The notes beneath the pieces are model-generated. The model searched no databases. It worked only from the letters and a program-made list of their open reading frames with translations, and was not told where the DNA came from. Both the position numbers and the translations under genes were made by a program. A stretch of DNA of 21,580 nt from an uncultured Parabacteroides sp. (GTDB lineage Bacteria; Bacteroidota; Bacteroidia; Bacteroidales; Tannerellaceae): the NCBI GenBank assembly GCA_900541965.1, contig UQLN01000068.1:1-21580 (forward strand), in the 5' to 3' direction. Shown in pieces: positions 14,854-21,580 of this stretch. How positions within the stretch are numbered: the stretch's first letter is position 1; the number at the start of each line of letters is the position of its first letter.

Positions 14854-15234
14854 TTATGCTTTCACTGCAATTACTTCTACTTCTACCAAACCGTTTTTCG
14901 GTAATGTCTTCACAGCTACGGCAGAGCGGGCCGGGAATGTACCTTCAAACTGGGAAGCGTATACTTCGTTCATAGCTGCAAAATCACCCATATCAGCAAG
15001 GAATACGGTTGTCTTTACCACCTCATCGATACCATATCCGGCTGCTTCCAAGATAGCATGAACATTTTTAAAAGCTTGTGCTGTTTGTTCTTTCACTCCT
15101 CCTTCTACAAAATTGCCCGTAGCAGGGTCAATACCTAACTGGCCGGAAGCAAAAAGCATATTACCTGCCTGGATAGCCTGGCTATAAGGACCAATGGCAG
15201 CAGGTGCGTTTTTTGTTGCGATAACTTTCTTCAT
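14854..15234 (-). CDS. ridA: RidA family enamine/imine deaminase
   Basis: RidA hydrolyses reactive enamine and imine intermediates, such as 2-aminoacrylate made by PLP enzymes, in the cytoplasm. The 126-residue length is typical of the trimeric YjgF/YER057c/UK114 family. Conserved features include AIGPYSQAI (13-21), GQLGIDP, Arg103 in PARSAVAV (the substrate carboxylate ligand) and the C-terminal VEVEVIAV with Glu120, the residue expected for the water-activating glutamate in active RidA. It starts 24 bp after rlmB in the same direction, so they are probably co-transcribed, and it is followed by a strong terminator. Confidence 0.93.
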   Translation of the reverse strand: MKKVIATKNAPAAIGPYSQAIQAGNMLFASGQLGIDPATGNFVEGGVKEQTAQAFKNVHAILEAAGYGIDEVVKTTVFLADMGDFAAMNEVYASQFEGTFPARSAVAVKTLPKNGLVEVEVIAVKA

Positions 15235-15258
15235 TGTCTCTCTTTTATTTATATAATG

Positions 15259-16008
15259 TTATGACTGTTGTTCATTCATTCGTTGGCGTACCACTTCATA
15301 AATCAAAATAGAAGATGCAACCGAAACATTCAAAGAGCCGATTGTCCCGAACTGAGGTATTTTTACCATACTGTCGCAAATACGCAAATTATCCATTGAA
15401 ACCCCGGTATCCTCCGCTCCCATAACTATGGCAACAGGACCGTCATATTTTATTGATGTATAGTTTTCATAGGCCTTTTCACTCGCGGCATATACCTTTA
15501 CACCGCTCTCCTGCAAAAAACGGATAGCTTGCGTAATACTTTTTTCTTTACAAACAGGCAATACATGCAAAGCGCCTGCCGATGTCTTAATCGCATCTGC
15601 ATTCACCGTCACACTACCTTTAACAGGAATTACGATAGCATCTACTCCGGCACATTCGCAAGTACGGGCTATTGCCCCAAAATTACGAACATCGGTAACA
15701 CCGTCCAGCAAAACAATAAACGGGTTCTTTCCCTGTTCGTAAAGAAACGGGATAATATCTTCAAGCTTCTGATAGGTAACCGCCGGGATGAAAGCAATTA
15801 CACCCTGGTGATTCTTACGCGTCAGGCGATCCAGACGTTCGGACGGTACACGTTGAACAGGTATTTCCTTTCCTCTCAGCACTTCAAAAAGTTCCCGGGA
15901 AAGTTCACCCTGCAAGTCACGCTTCACCAATATTTTATCTATTTCCTTATCAGCCTGGACAGCTTCTATCACGGCACGTATGCCGAATACCATTTCATTT
16001 TCCTTCAT
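15259..16008 (-). CDS. rlmB: 23S rRNA (guanosine-2'-O-)-methyltransferase, RlmB/TrmH family
   Basis: The 249-residue product is a SPOUT (trefoil-knot) methyltransferase. The N-terminal 75 residues form the SpoU substrate-binding domain opening MVFGIRAVIEAV. Motif 1 is DVRNFGAIARTC with Asn109 and Arg115, motif 2 is IVMGAEDTGVS (194-204, Glu199), and motif 3 is IPQFGTIGSLNVSVASSIL with Ser225 and Asn227. RlmB methylates G2251 of 23S rRNA; a tRNA-modifying TrmH relative is the alternative, but the N-terminal domain favours RlmB. The start is ATG 16008, about 20 nt after the predicted start from TATATTTG (16035-16042). The open frame extends to 16134, but that part overlaps the neighbouring symporter gene and lies upstream of the promoter. 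Confidence 0.88.
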   Translation of the reverse strand: MKENEMVFGIRAVIEAVQADKEIDKILVKRDLQGELSRELFEVLRGKEIPVQRVPSERLDRLTRKNHQGVIAFIPAVTYQKLEDIIPFLYEQGKNPFIVLLDGVTDVRNFGAIARTCECAGVDAIVIPVKGSVTVNADAIKTSAGALHVLPVCKEKSITQAIRFLQESGVKVYAASEKAYENYTSIKYDGPVAIVMGAEDTGVSMDNLRICDSMVKIPQFGTIGSLNVSVASSILIYEVVRQRMNEQQS

Positions 16009-16034
16009 GTAATTACTTCCGTTTATTTGAAGTG

Positions 16035-16066
16035 CAAATATACGAATATTATCGTTCCGGTTCGAA
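16035..16066 (-). promoter_or_regulatory. Probable rlmB-ridA promoter
   Basis: TATATTTG at 16035-16042 (minus strand) is an exact -7 match. TTCG at 16063-16066, 20 bases away, is one base off the -33 TTTG. Predicted transcription start near 16028, about 20 nt before ATG 16008. This decides the rlmB start. Confidence 0.6.
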
Positions 16067-16084
16067 TCGCGGCATAGCCTTTTA

Positions 16085-17443
16085 TTATTTAGATGCAACG
16101 GCCTTTTTATTCCACCAACCCATTTTACGGGCAAACAACAAAATAAGCAGAGAAATACCTACACAGCCAAGTGAAAGCCAAACACCAAAACCATTCACAA
16201 ACAGAATAGGGACAAAAGTTATCAGAAGTATTTCAACAGGAGCAATAGGCAGATAAGCCAACGCATAATCATCCATCGCTTTACTTGCCAGTTTAGGATC
16301 CACAATACGCAAAAGGGCTATACCCATCGCCATTGTTCCGGTCCACCATCCCCAGGCAAAAATAGTCCGCTCGAACCAATAGGTTTTAGCAAGCCGTCTA
16401 CCCAGATAAAAAGTAACGCACCAAACAATTATAATCCCACCGACAATGAGAACAATAAGAGGTACTGCATATTTCACAACAATTCCTAACTTAATGGAAG
16501 CAACACCGAATGCCACCAGCAAATCCGTAAACGAACTGCTCAAACGTTGGGTGGTAACAGGGCAAATATAAGTCGAGACGCGTGTAAGGTCAAACACCTG
16601 TTTCAAAAGCAGCCCGATCACAAATGCACAGCTGAACACCGGTAATTCCAACATCGGATAATGGATTTTCACCCATTGGCTGGCTGCATACCCCAAAAGG
16701 GCTATTACAAAGACTAATGCGCTGTGGAAAGTCAGACTATCTATCGAAATAGAGGAGGTTGTTGCTGTACCGATAGATTCCCGCTTACTTTCGGGCAACA
16801 GACCACTTCTCAACTCATCCGGCAAATCATCAAAATCGGATATAAAAGATGTTTGTTTATGACGTGCCGCCCACTTAATCATTATTAATCCACCGATAAT
16901 AGCAGATATGATTCCAATTGTTGCTGTTGTCATTGCCAAACTAAATGCATCCTCCCAGCCTAAGCTGTCAAACGCTGCCCCAATAGCAGCGGAAGTTCCA
17001 TGTCCTCCATAAAATCCGGTGGATAACATTATTCCGAATGCATCATTTAAATCAGGCCATATTTGCTTAATGACAAAAAGTCCGAACAGACCAGCCAGTC
17101 CCCATTGCATCAACATCCCGACCTGGGCATATGCCCACATGGGACCAACTCTTCCAGAAATCAGTTTCATTGACATTTTTGGAGAAGAAAGAGGGAGAGC
17201 ACCAAACACAAGAGCTATCAATACAGCGGCATAGGTCCCTATGTTATCAGAAAAAGGAATCCATCCCAATCCGTTCGGTCCGAAGGTTAATCCAAGCAAT
17301 CCTGCAATCAGGCTGGGCGGAATAAATAGTTTCTGCACCTGCTTCACATATACGCGTACGACTTTGCCTATCAGCAAAAGAATAGAAATAAAACCAATAT
17401 CGGTAAAAAGCGTCCAAGGGGTAAAGTGTTGAATGTCGATCAT
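16085..17443 (-). CDS. gltS: Sodium:glutamate symporter family protein (GltS-like)
   Basis: The 452-residue product is a polytopic inner-membrane protein with about 11-12 helices arranged as two inverted halves, as in GltS. Family-like segments include KLFIPPSLIAGLLGLTFGPNGLG in the first half, STGFYGGHGTSAAIGAAFDSLGW and later WGWWTGTMAMGIALLRIVDP, matching the Gly-rich hairpin regions of ESS transporters. It would import glutamate (or a related dicarboxylate/amino acid) with sodium; substrate is not proven. The polar loop around residues 200-230 is longer than in E. coli GltS. I chose ATG 17443 over an upstream ATG at 17479 because that one overlaps the -7 box TAAATTTG at 17477-17484. Confidence 0.78.
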   Translation of the reverse strand: MIDIQHFTPWTLFTDIGFISILLLIGKVVRVYVKQVQKLFIPPSLIAGLLGLTFGPNGLGWIPFSDNIGTYAAVLIALVFGALPLSSPKMSMKLISGRVGPMWAYAQVGMLMQWGLAGLFGLFVIKQIWPDLNDAFGIMLSTGFYGGHGTSAAIGAAFDSLGWEDAFSLAMTTATIGIISAIIGGLIMIKWAARHKQTSFISDFDDLPDELRSGLLPESKRESIGTATTSSISIDSLTFHSALVFVIALLGYAASQWVKIHYPMLELPVFSCAFVIGLLLKQVFDLTRVSTYICPVTTQRLSSSFTDLLVAFGVASIKLGIVVKYAVPLIVLIVGGIIIVWCVTFYLGRRLAKTYWFERTIFAWGWWTGTMAMGIALLRIVDPKLASKAMDDYALAYLPIAPVEILLITFVPILFVNGFGVWLSLGCVGISLLILLFARKMGWWNKKAVASK

Positions 17444-17476
17444 AAGGTAACTTTTAAAAAAATTTTCGTGATTTTT

Positions 17477-17484
17477 CAAATTTA
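17477..17484 (-). promoter_or_regulatory. Probable gltS promoter
   Basis: TAAATTTG on the minus strand is an exact -7 match, with a predicted start near 17470 and a leader of about 27 nt before ATG 17443. No convincing -33 element at the usual spacing. Confidence 0.5.
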
Positions 17485-17523
17485 CAAAATCGGCTCGACA
17501 ATCACAGAATATTTAAAATTCTT

Positions 17524-17949
17524 TTATGATTTTCTTTCCTCTTTAAATCCATGAAGCAAAAACATAATTCCTGTAATAATCAGTGCGGAAGAAAGTCCTG
17601 TATAAAAAACGGAAATAAAAGAATTAGGCAATAATTGAAAATAACGCACCACGATTCCGAATGTTATCATACATACCATTATAACCCACCCTTTCACATC
17701 AAAAAAAGAAAAGGGACAATTTTTCTCCCCTTTTCGCGAAATCCTTTCCCGATGTTTATGAAATAACCGACGAAATACAAAATGGAAAAACAACAAAAAA
17801 ATAATAATAGCTTCCCCTATCTTAAAAAGCCAATAGTTTTCATCTGTCATCCAGGTAAGGACGCCTATACGTAAAATATTTGCGCCGGCTATCACCCACA
17901 CACAGCCGGCTATCAACAATAATGTACGTCTACTTACTCTGAAACTCAT
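17524..17949 (-). CDS. Four-helix membrane protein of unknown function
   Basis: The 141-residue product has four hydrophobic helices (about 9-29, 42-62, 84-104 and 112-133). A basic loop between helices 2 and 3 (FRRLFHKHRERISRKGEKN) marks the cytoplasmic side by the positive-inside rule. I recognise no family and see no catalytic motif. It has its own promoter-like box TAGATTTG at 17971-17978 (predicted leader about 15 nt, supporting this ATG), so it looks like a single-gene unit between the symporter and the Pro/Arg-rich protein gene. Composition is like its neighbours, with nothing to suggest recent transfer. Confidence 0.75.
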   Translation of the reverse strand: MSFRVSRRTLLLIAGCVWVIAGANILRIGVLTWMTDENYWLFKIGEAIIIFLLFFHFVFRRLFHKHRERISRKGEKNCPFSFFDVKGWVIMVCMITFGIVVRYFQLLPNSFISVFYTGLSSALIITGIMFLLHGFKEERKS

Positions 17950-17970
17950 TTTTTCATACGAATTGATTTA

Positions 17971-17978
17971 CAAATCTA
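17971..17978 (-). promoter_or_regulatory. Probable promoter of the 141-residue membrane protein gene
   Basis: TAGATTTG (minus strand) is an exact -7 match. Transcription should start near 17964, about 15 nt before ATG 17949. The -33 region is not clear. Confidence 0.5.
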
Positions 17979-18029
17979 ATACAAAAAAACGAAAATCATA
18001 ACTGATTACAAAAACGTATCGGACTTTTC

Positions 18030-18881
18030 TCAAGAATCTTTTAATATCCGGGATTTACTACGGGTACGGTCGTTTTTATTTGACCGTACTCGTTCTTTAT
18101 CTGCTTGTTTCTCTTTATCCTTGTCATTTTTCTTCACCTCATTCCTTTGCCGGTTTCTATCCGGACGAGTTTGGGATGGACGGTTGTTTTCCGGACGATT
18201 TGAATGCCCTGGACGTTCTGGACGAACCGGCTGCTCGGGACGACCTGGACGATTCGGACGCGCAGGTTGTGAAGGACGCGCAGGACGGTCAGGTCTGAAA
18301 TGTTCATTATCATGATTGGGACGTGGAGGTGTCTGAGGGCGGTAATGCCCGTCATTATGTCCCGGACGATCATATTTCCCCCGGTACCAGTGGTTCTCAT
18401 CAAAACGATTGGACCAACGGTTACCTGCATACTCCCAGTCACTATGCCAATAATGGTCTTCATAACGGAAACAAATATCACTTGGACGATAATGTGAATA
18501 GGTAGGATTATTAAACCAACCCTGATAATCATGGATACGGGTAGGCACTTCACGGACAAAGCGTACATATAAACGGAACTGTGAAGGAGAAAGGATTCGT
18601 TGCAACCGGCGGTCACGCTCCATTCTCAATTTGAAGATAGCTCGTGCACTCTGGTCCCAATAACGGTAATGCTTGCGTGCTTCTTTTTCTATTTTCTGTC
18701 CGTATTTATGAATAATACGGTGATAATCGGCAGCTTGCCGGTTATTCATCCGGATAGCCTGCTCCATCCAAAGACAATTCTGGCAATGGGGTTCATTCCA
18801 ACCAAAACTAATCCAGAATTGTGCATGTCCCTGTATACTGAATAACAGGACCAATATAAATATAAAACTTACTTTCTTCAT
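18030..18881 (-). CDS. Secreted Pro/Arg-rich basic protein, function unknown
   Basis: The 283-residue product starts with a signal peptide (MKKVSFIFILVLLFSIQGHA, cut near residue 20). Residues of about 30-112 are helical and charged, with a CQNC pair (Cys33, Cys36) and LSPSQF (97-102), which recalls the LTxxQ motif of Spy/CpxP-type periplasmic chaperones. Residues 120-180 are rich in His, Tyr, Trp and Asn. Residues 181-240 consist of irregular Arg-Pro repeats (RPDRPARPSQP and similar), and the last 40 are Lys/Arg/Asp-rich. The whole mature protein is strongly basic, suggesting contact with polyanions such as LPS, nucleic acid or peptidoglycan (inference). It begins 66 bp after recN in the same direction and may be read from the recN transcript; no exact -7 box was seen in the gap. 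Opposite-strand frames here are artefacts of the repeat. Confidence 0.82.
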   Translation of the reverse strand: MKKVSFIFILVLLFSIQGHAQFWISFGWNEPHCQNCLWMEQAIRMNNRQAADYHRIIHKYGQKIEKEARKHYRYWDQSARAIFKLRMERDRRLQRILSPSQFRLYVRFVREVPTRIHDYQGWFNNPTYSHYRPSDICFRYEDHYWHSDWEYAGNRWSNRFDENHWYRGKYDRPGHNDGHYRPQTPPRPNHDNEHFRPDRPARPSQPARPNRPGRPEQPVRPERPGHSNRPENNRPSQTRPDRNRQRNEVKKNDKDKEKQADKERVRSNKNDRTRSKSRILKDS

Positions 18882-18947
18882 GTCGTTTCAACTTTAAGTG
18901 AGTAATCAAACGTTGTTGATATTATGACCCGAGAATAAACAGAAGGT

Positions 18948-20612
18948 TTAATTTTTAGCACGCAACAAATCCTTGGCATTTGCTATAGACGCATTGGTTA
19001 GTGAAGCGCCGCTCAACATACGTGCCACTTCATTTATCCGTTCATCTTTGGCAAGTTTCTTGATACGGGTAATGGTACGATCGATCGTATCTTCCTTATA
19101 AACAAAGAAGTGTTCTTTTCCCTTAGCAGCAATCTGGGGTAGATGGGTAATCGTAATAACCTGCATCTTCGTTCCCAACTCCTGCATAATATCTCCCATC
19201 TTATCGGCTATATCCCCGGAAACTCCGGTATCCACTTCATCAAAGATAATAGCAGGCAGGGCGGTAAAACCGGCTATCATTGCCTTTATGCATAACATAA
19301 GCCGGGAGATTTCTCCACCTGAAGCAGTTTGTGCAACCGGTTGTAATTCGCCGCTCTTGTTGGCAGAGAACATAAAACGTATTTCATCCATTCCGTCACT
19401 TTCAGGTTCGGAACGTGATACGAAATCTACAGTAAAACGTGTATTCGGCATACCCAATGGCATTACCCTTTCTACCAGTTGTTCTGCAATCGCTTTAGCG
19501 GCAATTTGCCGTTGCTGGCTCAGCACGGATGCTTGTTGGATAAGTTCCTGATAGGATATTTCCAGTTGCTCCTTCACCAGACGAATCTGTTCGTCAAAAG
19601 AATCTATTTCATGAAGTTGGGCTGTATACTGTTTCTGTATGCTCATCAATTCTTCAACCGTAGATACCCGGTGCTTCTGTTCCAGGGAATAAAGCATATT
19701 TAAACGTTCATTCACCCAATCCATACGTTCCGGATTAAATTCTATATCTTCTTTCAACACATCCGTTTCCGAAGAAAGGTCGCTTAAATCAATATAGGCA
19801 GAACGAAGCCGTTCGGCTATTTCTTTTGCTTTCGGGAAATAACGTTCCAGATTGTCGGCAGCAGAAAGGGCTTCCTTTATCAATTGTACGGCACCTTGTT
19901 CTTCCCCGTCCAGCAAGTGAGTGATTTTATATAAAGTACCTTTTATCTCTTCCGCATGCGAAAGAGTCTCAAGTTCCTGTTCCAATTCCTCCTGTTCGCC
20001 GGCAACCAGACCTGCTTCATCCAGTTGTTCCAGTTGAAAGCGCACATAATCTTCTTCCTGCTTAGTCCGGACAGCTTTTTCTTCCAACTCTCTCAATTCT
20101 CTTTTTAAAGATTGATAATGGGTATATTCCTTACGATAAAGAATAAGCAGAATTTCATTCTCTGCCATTACATCTATCACTTTCAGTTGAAAGCGGTTGT
20201 CACCTAAAAGGAGATTCTGGTGCTGGGAATGAATATCTATCAAACGGCTGCCTAACTCCTTCATGACAGTAAGCGATACAGGAGAATCATTTACAAAAGC
20301 ACGGGATTTACCGGAGGCATAAAGCTCACGGCGCAGAATACAGATTTCCGCATCATACTCAAGGTCATTTGCCAGGAAAAATTCTTCCAGCCGGTATTTT
20401 GAAATATCGAATACAGCCTCAATCACACATTTGTCCGAACCGTTTTTAATACTCTTTCCGTCGGCACGCTGTCCGAGCACTAATGAAAGAGCTCCCAAAA
20501 TGATAGATTTTCCGGCACCCGTTTCTCCGGTTATCACCGAGAAACCCTTGTCGAACCGGATATCCAAACTGTCTATAAGGACAAAATTCTGTATAAATAA
20601 AGATTTCAGCAT
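18948..20612 (-). CDS. recN: DNA repair protein RecN
   Basis: RecN is an SMC-like cytoplasmic ATPase that helps RecA-dependent repair of double-strand breaks. The 554-residue product has Walker A GETGAGKS (29-36), the DIHSQHQNLLL segment after it, a long central region of heptad-like Leu/Glu-rich coiled coil (about 150-390), the ABC signature SGGE (431-434) and Walker B IIFDEVDTG with Asp458 and Glu459, followed by ITHLPQIAAKG with the switch His. Length is the family norm. It lies 35 bp after coaBC, the usual order in Bacteroidales, and is probably co-transcribed with it. Confidence 0.95.
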   Translation of the reverse strand: MLKSLFIQNFVLIDSLDIRFDKGFSVITGETGAGKSIILGALSLVLGQRADGKSIKNGSDKCVIEAVFDISKYRLEEFFLANDLEYDAEICILRRELYASGKSRAFVNDSPVSLTVMKELGSRLIDIHSQHQNLLLGDNRFQLKVIDVMAENEILLILYRKEYTHYQSLKRELRELEEKAVRTKQEEDYVRFQLEQLDEAGLVAGEQEELEQELETLSHAEEIKGTLYKITHLLDGEEQGAVQLIKEALSAADNLERYFPKAKEIAERLRSAYIDLSDLSSETDVLKEDIEFNPERMDWVNERLNMLYSLEQKHRVSTVEELMSIQKQYTAQLHEIDSFDEQIRLVKEQLEISYQELIQQASVLSQQRQIAAKAIAEQLVERVMPLGMPNTRFTVDFVSRSEPESDGMDEIRFMFSANKSGELQPVAQTASGGEISRLMLCIKAMIAGFTALPAIIFDEVDTGVSGDIADKMGDIMQELGTKMQVITITHLPQIAAKGKEHFFVYKEDTIDRTITRIKKLAKDERINEVARMLSGASLTNASIANAKDLLRAKN

Positions 20613-20647
20613 AGTTGTCAGATTACGGATTCTTTACGAGATATTTC

Positions 20648-21580
20648 CTATTTCAGAAAAGAGGCCAATTTATTCACTATATCTGTAGCTACTTCCTGTT
20701 TGCTTTTCAGCGGATACGCCGTTACTTCTCCTTTACTGTCTATTATTGTAATCTTATTGGTATCCGTACGGAATCCTGCGCCGGCATCCCTTAATGAATT
20801 CATAACGATAAAATCCAGATTCTTCCGTTTCAGTTTACCTTCCGCATACAGGGTCTCGTTCTCTGTTTCCAAAGCAAAACCAACCAAAACCTGACCTTCC
20901 TGCTTCATGCTGCCCAAGGAAGCCGCAATATCTTTATTCGGAACCAAATGAAGCATCATATCCCCTTTCGATTCCCGTTTGATTTTTTCTGTAGCTTGCA
21001 TTTCCGGACGATAATCAGCAACCGCAGCACACAATATACCGGCGTCAGCATCCGGGAAGGCCGTAACCGCAGCCTGATACATCTCTTCTGCGGACTCTAC
21101 ATCTATCCTATGGATATTCGGATGAACGGTTTTCAAGGATACCGGTCCGGCTATCAACGTAACGTCCGCACCTTGTTCCGCACAAGCCTCAGCCAAAGCA
21201 AACCCCATTTTACCGGAAGAATAATTCCCGATAAAGCGGACCGGGTCTATCTTCTCATAGGTCGGACCTGCCGTTATAACAATCTTTTTTTTTTGAAGTT
21301 GAGTTTGGGAAACAAAAAAGTCTTCAAGGACTTCTATTATTTTATCCGGTTCTTCCATTCGCCCTTTTCCTACCAAATGGCTTGCCAGTTCTCCTTCACC
21401 CGGTTCGATAATATGATTACCGAATGAACGGAGACGGTCCAAGTTCTGCTGGGTAGTAGGGTGAGCAAACATATCCAAATCCATTGCCGGAGCAACGAAG
21501 ACAGGAGCTTTGCATGACAAATAAGTTGTCACCAGCATATTATCGGCAATCCCATTAGCCATCTTGCCAATAGTGGCAGG
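20648..21580 (-). CDS. coaBC: CoaBC (phosphopantothenoylcysteine synthase/decarboxylase), 5' end outside window
   Basis: CoaBC carries out two steps of CoA synthesis: joining 4'-phosphopantothenate to cysteine with CTP, then decarboxylation by an FMN domain. The window holds the last 310 residues; the N-terminal FMN-binding part lies beyond the edge. The visible CoaC part has PATIGKMANGIADNML, APAMDLDM where the family pattern is PAMNxxM, and GKGRMEEP. The usual catalytic Cys of the ACGD segment appears as Ser in LASHLVGKGRM. The CoaB part begins near KKIVITAGPTYEKIDPVRFIGN, includes SSGKMG, and has the KIKR and LVPNKDI segments. The first ATG in the window (21562) is internal, not the start. 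recN follows after 35 bp. Confidence 0.93.
   Translation of the reverse strand, partial: PATIGKMANGIADNMLVTTYLSCKAPVFVAPAMDLDMFAHPTTQQNLDRLRSFGNHIIEPGEGELASHLVGKGRMEEPDKIIEVLEDFFVSQTQLQKKKIVITAGPTYEKIDPVRFIGNYSSGKMGFALAEACAEQGADVTLIAGPVSLKTVHPNIHRIDVESAEEMYQAAVTAFPDADAGILCAAVADYRPEMQATEKIKRESKGDMMLHLVPNKDIAASLGSMKQEGQVLVGFALETENETLYAEGKLKRKNLDFIVMNSLRDAGAGFRTDTNKITIIDSKGEVTAYPLKSKQEVATDIVNKLASFLK

Noticed and set aside
16009..16134. N-terminal extension of RlmB by 42 residues.
   Set aside because: It overlaps the end of the symporter gene, lies upstream of the TATATTTG promoter box, and adds residues not seen in the SpoU family. ATG 16008 is the better start.
18080..18315. Plus-strand open frames encoding Gly/Arg- or Asp-rich peptides opposite the Pro/Arg-rich protein gene.
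   Set aside because: They are mirror images of the GC-biased Arg-Pro repeat on the minus strand. The minus-strand frame has a signal peptide and continuous length, and the plus frames have no promoter-like box or homologous look.
21470..21580. ATG 21562 as the start of a short coaBC gene.
   Set aside because: The frame stays open to the window edge and the residues before that ATG (PATIGK) are part of the conserved CoaC motif, so the gene continues outside.

Overview
The window looks like a chromosomal segment of a Bacteroidales bacterium, most likely Parabacteroides or a close relative (genus is a guess from protein style). Most promoters match the Bacteroidota -7 box TAnnTTTG, Shine-Dalgarno sites are scarce, and several proteins are of the Bacteroidales type: DUF4369-TlpA thioredoxin, 333-aa malate dehydrogenase, S9 dipeptidyl peptidase. 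No tRNA, rRNA, CRISPR array, transposase or prophage gene was seen.

Layout. (1) 1-436 is an AT-rich intergenic region ending in a promoter. (2) 437-7113, plus strand, is a tight five-gene run: folC, an MFSD1-like MFS carrier, ispE, a SAM methyltransferase (ATGA overlap) and a secreted S9 peptidase. (3) 7224-9077, minus strand, is a surface-polysaccharide fragment: a Wzx-type flippase preceded by a truncated GT4 glycosyltransferase, with two mutually exclusive hairpins between them. (4) mdh, minus strand, has its own promoter and a strong terminator. (5) 10391-11179, minus strand, is a small regulatory operon: a four-helix membrane protein, an XRE regulator overlapping it by 8 bp, and a likely 30-aa membrane peptide. 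Two matching 16-bp palindromes exactly 42 bp apart lie at its promoter. (6) ygiQ and a two-domain thioredoxin protein run on the plus strand. The ygiQ promoter is so close to the ATG that its mRNA should be leaderless. (7) 14788-21580, minus strand, carries ridA, rlmB, a GltS-type symporter, a four-helix membrane protein, a secreted Pro/Arg-rich protein, recN and coaBC (cut by the window edge).

How the genes may work together. Most are housekeeping: folate, isoprenoids, CoA, the malate step, ribosome methylation, recombination, and imine damage control by RidA. The peptidase releases short peptides in the periplasm and the MFS carrier in the same run resembles the lysosomal dipeptide carrier MFSD1, so the two may form a peptide-scavenging pair; the GltS-type symporter would add glutamate uptake. 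The least explained parts are the membrane-protein/XRE/small-peptide operon with its paired operators, the attenuator-like RNA before the flippase, the C-terminal domain of the thioredoxin protein, and the Pro/Arg-rich secreted protein.
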